Below, piece by piece: positions 58,595 through 64,000 of a DNA stretch of 64,000 nt. The position numbers and the translations under genes were made by a program. The notes under the pieces were generated by a model. It was not told where the DNA came from. It worked only from the letters and a program-made list of their open reading frames with translations, and made no database searches. The stretch comes from Microbacterium testaceum StLB037 (lineage in GTDB: Bacteria; Actinomycetota; Actinomycetes; Actinomycetales; Microbacteriaceae), in assembly GCF_008763945.1 (NCBI RefSeq), contig NZ_VTQH01000003.1, forward strand, positions 62,001 to 126,000, written 5' to 3'. Numbering within the stretch: the stretch's first letter is position 1; every line of letters starts with the position of its first letter.

Positions 58595-60370
58595 GTGGCC
58601 CCCGACTCCGCGCGCATCAGCGCGCCGGCCACCGACGCGGCTGCCGCTCTCCTGACCGGACTCGTCTCGCGCGGCGTCCGCCACATCGTCGTGAGCCCCG
58701 GCTCGCGATCCCAGGCCCTGGCGCTGGTCGCCGCCGCCCTCGAGCGCGCCGGGCTCGTCCACCTGCACGTGCGCATCGACGAGCGCGTCGCGGGCTTCAC
58801 CGCGCTCGGCATCGGGCGGGAGACCGGGATGCCGGCAGTCATCGTCTGCACCTCCGGCACGGCCGTGGCGAATCTCGTGCCGGCCGCTCTCGAGGCGCAC
58901 CACGCCGGAGTGCCTCTGCTCCTGCTCACCGCCGACCGGCCGCCCGAGCTGCGCGGGGTCGGGGCCAACCAGACCACGCGCCAGCCGGGGATGTTCCGCT
59001 CGGCCGTCCGCCTCGAGGCCGACCTCGCGGTGCCCGAGTTCACCGACGACGACGCGACCTCCGAGCAGACGTCCGAGCTCGACGCGGTCGCCGCGTCGGC
59101 ACTGGCCGCGGCGCTCGGGCAGGGTGCGCGCGCGGCGGGGCCCGTCCACCTGAACGTCGCCTTCCGCGAGCCGCTCGCGGGCGCCGCCCCGTCGTGGTTG
59201 GCGGAGCGGGCGGCATCCGGAGCCCTTCCCTCCGAAGAGAACGCCGAGGGCTCGGGAGCGCTGTACCAAGGGGGCGGGGGCATCGGTGAAGCCGACGTCG
59301 CGCCCGAGGCCGAGGCGGAGCACGTAATCGAGCCCGGTCCGCGGACGGTCGTCGTCGCGGGAGCCGACGCGGGCGCGCAGGCCGAGCAGTTCGCCCATGA
59401 CGGCGGCTTCCCCCTGATCGCCGAGATCGTCAGCGGCGCCCGCTTCGGGCGGCAGATCGTGCATGGCTACCGGGCGCTGTTGAGCGACCCCGAGCTCGGT
59501 GGGCGCATCGAACGCGTCGTGGTGTTCGGGCGCCCCACGCTCAGCCGCGAGGTCACCCGACTGCTCCTGCGCGACGACGTCGAGGCGATCGCGGTGCGCG
59601 GCCCCGGTGAGCCCGTCAACCTCAACGGCACGACGCTCGCCGTCGACGCCGTGAGGGTGGGCTCGGGCGAGGGCGACCGCGCGTGGCTGGGGGAGTGGAT
59701 GCGCGCCTCGCGTGCCCGGGTCGTCGACCTCTCTCCGCCCGCGCCCGACGCCGACGGCCTGGCCTCCGCCGTGCCGCACGAGCGACTCGGGGCCATCAAC
59801 GCCGAGGTCGAGGTCATGCGCGCGCCGCTCGATCGCGCCGCGCTCGTCGATGCGCTCTGGCGGGCGACCTGGCCGCACGACCGTCTCGTCTTCGGTTCGT
59901 CGCGCATCGTGCGCGTCGCCGACGAGCTGCTCGGCGGCAAGAAGGTCGCCGTGCACTCGAACCGGGGTCTCGCGGGCATCGACGGAACGATCGCCACCGC
60001 CACGGGCATCGCGCTGGCCAGCCAGAGCGAGGAACGCCCCGGCGTGACGCGCCTGCTGCTCGGCGACCTGGCCTTCCTCCACGATATGGGTGCTCTGATG
60101 CTGCCCCCCGGTGAGACCGAGCCGCGGCTGCAGGTCGTCGTCGGCAACGACGGCGGGGGCACGATCTTCGACGGTCTCGAGGTGGCCGCGGTCGCGGGCG
60201 ACGACGCGATGGCGCGCGTGCAGTACACCCCGCACACGGCCCGCCTCGAACAGCTCGCGCTCGCCTTCGGTTGGGAGTACCACCGCTGCACCACGCGCGT
60301 CGCGCTCGACCAGGTGCTCACCGCCCCGTCCGGGGGCCGCCAGCTCATCGAGGTCCCCCTTCCGCGGTGA
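58595..60370 (+). CDS. menD: SEPHCHC synthase
   Basis: 591 residues, ThDP-dependent. N-terminal HIVVSPGSRSQALALVAAAL, catalytic Glu in IDERVAGFTALGIGRE and CTSGTAVANLVPAALEA; C-terminal ThDP/Mg region GLAGIDGTIATATGIAL and VVVGNDGGGTIFDGLE. It condenses isochorismate and 2-oxoglutarate, the first committed step of menaquinone synthesis. A Glu-rich linker lies near 215-240. Confidence 0.94.
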   Translation: MAPDSARISAPATDAAAALLTGLVSRGVRHIVVSPGSRSQALALVAAALERAGLVHLHVRIDERVAGFTALGIGRETGMPAVIVCTSGTAVANLVPAALEAHHAGVPLLLLTADRPPELRGVGANQTTRQPGMFRSAVRLEADLAVPEFTDDDATSEQTSELDAVAASALAAALGQGARAAGPVHLNVAFREPLAGAAPSWLAERAASGALPSEENAEGSGALYQGGGGIGEADVAPEAEAEHVIEPGPRTVVVAGADAGAQAEQFAHDGGFPLIAEIVSGARFGRQIVHGYRALLSDPELGGRIERVVVFGRPTLSREVTRLLLRDDVEAIAVRGPGEPVNLNGTTLAVDAVRVGSGEGDRAWLGEWMRASRARVVDLSPPAPDADGLASAVPHERLGAINAEVEVMRAPLDRAALVDALWRATWPHDRLVFGSSRIVRVADELLGGKKVAVHSNRGLAGIDGTIATATGIALASQSEERPGVTRLLLGDLAFLHDMGALMLPPGETEPRLQVVVGNDGGGTIFDGLEVAAVAGDDAMARVQYTPHTARLEQLALAFGWEYHRCTTRVALDQVLTAPSGGRQLIEVPLPR

Positions 60371-60424
60371 TCCTCGTCCGTCAACGGGTGGCCGAGATTC
60401 CGGATGCCACGGCACCATGACCCC

Positions 60425-61282
60425 ATGAGCACGAAGAACCGCTGGTCCACGTCCGCCGCCGATGCCCTGCGCGTCGAGCCCGGGTTCCGCCTCGCCGACA
60501 TCGACCCTCGTTCGACGCCCGGCTACGACGGCGACAAGAACGACGGCCGAGCCGATCTCGACGCCGGGCGCGCGCCGCTGGAGGACCTGCAGGAACGCCT
60601 CTTCGCCCAGAGCGTCGCCGGCACCGCCACCGGTTCGGTCCTGCTCGTGCTGCAGGCCATGGACACCGCGGGCAAGGGCGGGATCGTGCGGCACGTCGTC
60701 GGTGCGGTCGACCCGCAGGGTGTGGAGCTCGCCTCGTTCAAGAAGCCCACCGCCGAGGAGCTCGACCACGACTTCCTCTGGCGTATCGGGAAGCGGTTGC
60801 CGGATGCCGGTCGCCTCGGCGTCTTCGACCGGTCCCACTACGAGGACGTGCTGATCGGCCGGGTCCGCGAACTCGCCCCGCACGAGGAGATCGAGCGCCG
60901 ATACGGCGCCATCGTGTCGTTCGAAGCCCAGGCCGCGGAGATGGGCATCCGCGTGGTCAAGGTCATGCTGCACATCTCGAAGGACGAGCAGCGCGAGCGC
61001 CTCGGTGAGCGTCTCGAACGCCCCGACAAGCACTGGAAGTACAACCCGTCCGACGTCGATGAGCGCGCCCTCTGGGACGCCTACATGGACGCGTACCAGA
61101 TCGCGATCGAGCGCACCTCGACGCCCGTCGCGCCGTGGCACGTCGTTCCGGCCGATCGCAAGTGGTACGCCCGCCTCGCCGTGCAGCAGCTGCTCATCGA
61201 CGCTCTCGAGGACATCGACCCGCAGTGGCCCGCGGCCGACTACGACGTCGAGGTGGAGAAGCAGCGGTTGGCGGACTCCTGA
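60425..61282 (+). CDS. Polyphosphate kinase 2 family protein
   Basis: 285 residues. Walker A in VLQAMDTAGKGGIVRHVV, Walker B/lid in LGVFDRSHYEDVLIGRVRE and the lid residues RLERPDKHWKYNPSDVDER. PPK2 enzymes phosphorylate NDP or NMP with polyphosphate. ATG 60425 is chosen over 60404 by context. One base separates the stop from the convergent menF stop. Confidence 0.9.
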   Translation: MSTKNRWSTSAADALRVEPGFRLADIDPRSTPGYDGDKNDGRADLDAGRAPLEDLQERLFAQSVAGTATGSVLLVLQAMDTAGKGGIVRHVVGAVDPQGVELASFKKPTAEELDHDFLWRIGKRLPDAGRLGVFDRSHYEDVLIGRVRELAPHEEIERRYGAIVSFEAQAAEMGIRVVKVMLHISKDEQRERLGERLERPDKHWKYNPSDVDERALWDAYMDAYQIAIERTSTPVAPWHVVPADRKWYARLAVQQLLIDALEDIDPQWPAADYDVEVEKQRLADS

Positions 61283-61283
61283 G

Positions 61284-62561
61284 TCAGGCCAGCGCCTCGA
61301 CGATCGGACGGAACTTCACGCGTGTCTCGAGCAGTTCCGACTCCGGCACGCTGTCGGCCACGATCCCCGCCCCGGCGTAGGCCGTGATCGGGGCTGTGGG
61401 CGAAGAGGGCGCCGCGCGGTCGATCTGCGCGCAGCGCAGCGCGATGGCCCATTCGCCGTCGCCCGAGGCCGCCGTCCAGCCCACCGCACCGGCGTAGCGC
61501 CCGCGGTCGAAGGGCTCGAGGCGTCGGATGACGTCCATGGCGGCAGCGGTGGGAGTTCCCGCCACCGCGGCGGTCGGGTGCAGGACCGAGAGCAGGTCGA
61601 GCGACGAGGCGTCCTCGCTCAGCTCGCCCTCGACGTCGGTGGCGAGGTGCCAGACATTGGGGAGCTTGAGGGTGAAGGGTTCGTCGGCGGCGGCCAGGGC
61701 CGAGGTGTGGGGAGACAGCGCCTTGAGCACGCTCTGCACGGCGAATCGGTGCTCGTCCTGGTCCTTCGTGCTCCGGGTGAGGGCGATGGATGCCGCGACA
61801 TCGGCGTCGGCGTCCCCGCCCCGGGCCACCGTGCCGGCGAGCACGCGGGCGGTGACGGTTCCGTGCGAGACGGTGACGAGCGTCTCGGGGCTCGCCCCGA
61901 TCAGACCGTCGACGGCGAAGACCCAGCAGTCGGGGTAGCCCTCGAGGAGCGAGCGGACGAGGCGGCGCAGGTCGGAGCCCGCCGGAACCGTACCGGCGAT
62001 GTCACGCGCCAGGACGACCTTGCCCACCTCGCGGCGACCGATGGCCTCGATGGCCTGGCGGACGGCATCCTGATACTTCTCCGCCGTCTGCCGGCCGGGG
62101 CCGAGCGTCGCGGACCAGTGCGGACCGAAGGGGGAGCGCGGGGGGAGCTCGGGCTCGGGCTCGTCGGGGGTGTCGTCGAAGGCGAGGCGGGTGACCCACG
62201 CGCGACCGCTGTGGCGACCGACGATCATTCCGGGCACCCGGAGCACGTTCTCGCGCTCGGACTGCGGGTCGAAGACGAACGATCCGAAGGCCACGAGGCC
62301 GGTGCCGGGCAGCTGCACGGGGTCGTCGATGTCGGCTGCATCCGCGATCGCTCGCCAGCGCTCGGAGATGGTCGCGTCGCCCGGCTGCGCGCCGGCGTAG
62401 CGGAGGGTGAGGAGGTCGCCGAAGGCCGCGAGCGACTCGCCGCGGCGACTCCAGAACAGGGGGTCGTAGGGGGTCGTGTAGGCCAGGACGTCGTCCATGG
62501 GGGGCAGCTCGCGCGTGATCACGCGCAGGCGCGGCACGACGTCTTCCGCGGGTTCGAGCAC
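61284..62561 (-). CDS. menF: Isochorismate synthase
   Basis: 425 residues, chorismate-binding fold. Catalytic Lys in GKVVLARDIAGTV, DELIGASPETLV-like region GLIGASPETLVTVSHG, RVLAGTVARGG and LHPTAAVAGTPTAAAMD with GRYAGAVGW. It supplies isochorismate to MenD. GTG 62561 is preferred (TACGCT 7 nt upstream); the long frame to 63821 is a shadow. Confidence 0.92.
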   Translation of the reverse strand: MLEPAEDVVPRLRVITRELPPMDDVLAYTTPYDPLFWSRRGESLAAFGDLLTLRYAGAQPGDATISERWRAIADAADIDDPVQLPGTGLVAFGSFVFDPQSERENVLRVPGMIVGRHSGRAWVTRLAFDDTPDEPEPELPPRSPFGPHWSATLGPGRQTAEKYQDAVRQAIEAIGRREVGKVVLARDIAGTVPAGSDLRRLVRSLLEGYPDCWVFAVDGLIGASPETLVTVSHGTVTARVLAGTVARGGDADADVAASIALTRSTKDQDEHRFAVQSVLKALSPHTSALAAADEPFTLKLPNVWHLATDVEGELSEDASSLDLLSVLHPTAAVAGTPTAAAMDVIRRLEPFDRGRYAGAVGWTAASGDGEWAIALRCAQIDRAAPSSPTAPITAYAGAGIVADSVPESELLETRVKFRPIVEALA

Positions 62562-62642
62562 GTCTTTCAGCGTAGACCCGAGCCTGACCACCCGGCGGTG
62601 CGCGGCATCCGGATGCTTCGGCGTCGAGCGAGACGCCGTTGC

Positions 62643-62720
62643 ACGACGCAGGAGATCGCCCCGTCGGCGGGCCGCCCACCGCTCGCAGACGGGGCGAGGG
62701 CTGCGAAAGTCCTGCGTTGT
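62643..62720. repeat. Palindromic element related to the 44-kb pair
   Basis: Outer arms ACGACGCAGGA (62643-62653) and TCCTGCGTTGT (62710-62720), inner perfect arms TCGCCCCGTC (62656-62665) and GACGGGGCGA (62688-62697). It shares the words CTGCGAAA and CGTTGTG with the 44.3-kb element. Confidence 0.75.
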
Positions 62721-62759
62721 GTCGGCGGAGGATGCGCCGACCCCGGTCGGAGCGCGACT

Positions 62760-62765
62760 TAGACT
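62760..62765 (+). promoter_or_regulatory. -10 box of leaderless DUF402 gene
   Basis: TAGACT ends 6 nt before ATG 62772. Confidence 0.62.
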
Positions 62766-62771
62766 CCGAGC

Positions 62772-63335
62772 ATGGATCCTCGACCCGCGCCCGGCACCCG
62801 GCTGATGTTCGAGTGGCGCAAGTGGGACGGCTCGCCGCACTGGGTGCAGGACAGCCTGTACCTCGGCTCCGACGAGTGGGGGGAGTGGTTCGGTCAGCAG
62901 GTGGGATGGCGCAGCGCGCGGCCGGGGGCGGAGTTCGTGTGCCGTCAACCCAACGTCACCCTGGTTCCCGCGACGGGGGACTGGGCCTTCACCCACAACG
63001 CCGATCCGCACCCGGTCGCGGTGTACATCGATCTGGCGTGGGACATCCGGTGGCACGACGACGGGGTGCCGCGCGGCATCGACATGGACCTCGACGTCGT
63101 GCGCCGCACCGACGAGCGCGGGACGTGGATCGACGACCGCGACGAGTGGGACGAGCACCGCGTGCGATACGGCTACCCGGCCGAGATCGTCGCGCACCTC
63201 GAGGCGACAGCGCTCGATCTCGAACGGCGGGTCCTCGCCCGGGAGGCGCCCTTCTCGGACGACGTCACCCGCCCCTGGCTCGAACGCCTCGCGGCCCTGG
63301 CAACCCCCGAAGACCGCTCGGCGTCGCGCGCCTAG
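62772..63335 (+). CDS. DUF402 domain protein
   Basis: 187 residues. Conserved DUF402 elements: FEWRKWDGSPHW, TLVPATGDWAFTHN and PVAVYIDLAWDIRWHDDGV, then DMDLDVVRRTDE and a helical tail. Some family members are nucleoside phosphatases or RNase regulators; here the role is unknown. Leaderless-type TAGACT precedes it by 6 nt. Confidence 0.85.
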   Translation: MDPRPAPGTRLMFEWRKWDGSPHWVQDSLYLGSDEWGEWFGQQVGWRSARPGAEFVCRQPNVTLVPATGDWAFTHNADPHPVAVYIDLAWDIRWHDDGVPRGIDMDLDVVRRTDERGTWIDDRDEWDEHRVRYGYPAEIVAHLEATALDLERRVLAREAPFSDDVTRPWLERLAALATPEDRSASRA

Positions 63336-63338
63336 ACT
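63333..63338 (+). promoter_or_regulatory. -10 box of leaderless menG
   Basis: TAGACT overlaps the DUF402 stop (TAG) and ends 6 nt before GTG 63345. Confidence 0.62.
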
Positions 63339-63344
63339 CGACGG

Positions 63345-64000
63345 GTGAGCAGCGACCCCAACCGCGCCGATCTCGGCAAAGACCCGCAGCGCGTCAGCGG
63401 GATGTTCGACCAGGTCGCCGCGGCCTACGACCGCACGAACGCGGTCCTGAGCCTCGGCAACGACCGCTTCTGGCGTGTCGCGACGCTTCGCGCGGTCGCG
63501 CCGCAGCGCGGGGAGCGCATCCTCGATCTCGCCGCGGGCACGGGAACCTCGTCGATGGCGTTCGTGCCCAGCGGTGCGCACGTCGTGGCCGCCGACTTCT
63601 CGCGCGGCATGATCGAGGAGGGCCGCCGTCGTCACGGCACCGTGCCGAACCTCGAGTTCGTGCAGGCCGACGCCACCGACCTCCCCTTCGCCGACGGCGA
63701 GTTCGACGCCGTGACCATGTCGTTCGGCCTGCGCAACGTGAACGACCCGCGTCGCGCCCTGCGCGAGCTGCGCCGCGTCACCCGCCCCGGCGGGCGCATC
63801 GTCGTGTGCGAGTTCTCGCACCCGCCGTCCCGCGCGTTCAACGGGCTCTACCGCTTCTACAACGACCGGGTGCTGCCGATCGTCGCGAAGGCCGTGAGCT
63901 CCAACGCCGAGGCCTACGACTACCTGAACGAGTCGATCCGCGACTGGCCCGATCAGCCGACCCTCGCCGGGTGGATGAGGGACTCCGGGTGGGAGGACGT
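63345..64000 (+). CDS. menG: Demethylmenaquinone methyltransferase, 3' truncated by window
   Basis: Open from GTG 63345 to the last base, about 218 residues seen of an expected ~240. UbiE/MenG landmarks: [23 protein letters not shown] motif [34 protein letters not shown] and [17 protein letters not shown], then [14 protein letters not shown]. It makes the last methylation of menaquinone. It is absent from a simple closed-ORF search because it runs off the window. Confidence 0.93.
   Translation, partial: MSSDPNRADLGKDPQRVSGMFDQVAAAYDRTNAVLSLGNDRFWRVATLRAVAPQRGERILDLAAGTGTSSMAFVPSGAHVVAADFSRGMIEEGRRRHGTVPNLEFVQADATDLPFADGEFDAVTMSFGLRNVNDPRRALRELRRVTRPGGRIVVCEFSHPPSRAFNGLYRFYNDRVLPIVAKAVSSNAEAYDYLNESIRDWPDQPTLAGWMRDSGWED

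Larger units (their letters stand above)
62562..62771. other. 210-bp intergenic region
   Basis: Contains the menF promoter (62569-62574), the palindromic element at 62643-62720 and the -10 of the DUF402 gene. Confidence 0.6.

Noticed and set aside
61284..63821. 845-codon frame extending menF upstream
   Set aside because: Upstream part overlaps the DUF402 and menG genes on the other strand and has no menF homology; start at 62561 has a promoter.
1..64000. CRISPR array, tRNA, rRNA, insertion sequence or prophage
   Set aside because: No spaced direct repeats, cloverleaf sequences, transposases or integrases seen in either strand; the gene content is core-like.

Overview
The window is about 70% G+C, with GTG starts, tight GTGA/ATGA overlaps and almost no non-coding space. 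Gene content points to a Microbacteriaceae actinobacterium, most like Microbacterium: a BldC-type regulator beside the tiny ribosomal protein bS22, F420-type luciferase-like oxidoreductases, archaeal-type AspRS, a menaquinone cluster and System II cytochrome c biogenesis. The species assignment is inference. I saw no rRNA, tRNA, insertion sequence, prophage or CRISPR array.

Layout. 1-4.0 kb: end of an amine oxidase, a sulfurtransferase, a divergent MerR/DUF4188 pair and a double acetyltransferase. 4.0-8.7 kb: iron-siderophore locus (reductase facing a four-gene ABC importer) around an IdeR/DtxR-type iron box. 8.7-12.2 kb: DNA glycosylase, an orphan winged-helix regulator behind a Cys/Met-rich leader ORF, and small acidic proteins. 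12.2-16.5 kb: sbcDC. 16.5-21.1 kb: MFS exporter, nucleosidase, aldo/keto reductase and tiny membrane proteins. 21.1-31.5 kb: NAD synthetase, a RecB-like nuclease-helicase, upp, tadA, an F420-type oxidoreductase, a hydrolase and proC. 31.5-38.1 kb: KtrAB K+ uptake, an ArsR regulator, BldC/bS22, small redox proteins, an ABC protein lacking all its ATPase residues, and aspS. 38.2-44.2 kb: DedA, then a phosphatase and resA-ccdA-resB-ccsB. 44.2-44.8 kb: a gene-free block of palindromes and tandem repeats. 44.8-50.5 kb: TetR-controlled MMPL-YhgE operon. 50.5-64 kb: menC, menB, menE, menA, menD, menF and menG (partial), interspersed with small unknowns, a Tat-exported RCC1 protein and a PPK2 kinase.

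How the genes fit together. Menaquinone synthesis and cytochrome c maturation both serve aerobic respiration, and the iron importer supplies haem iron. Many genes have a TANNNT box 6-8 nt before the start codon and no Shine-Dalgarno, so leaderless mRNAs seem common; this resolves several start codons.

The items most worth a second look are the catalytically degenerate ABC protein (35628-36692), the MMPL transporter with a second degenerate ABC-like tail (tail at 46899-47420), paired 86-bp palindromes with a relative at 62.6 kb, the leaderless Cys/Met leader ORF, and strong enrichment of GGATGCC/GGCATCC.
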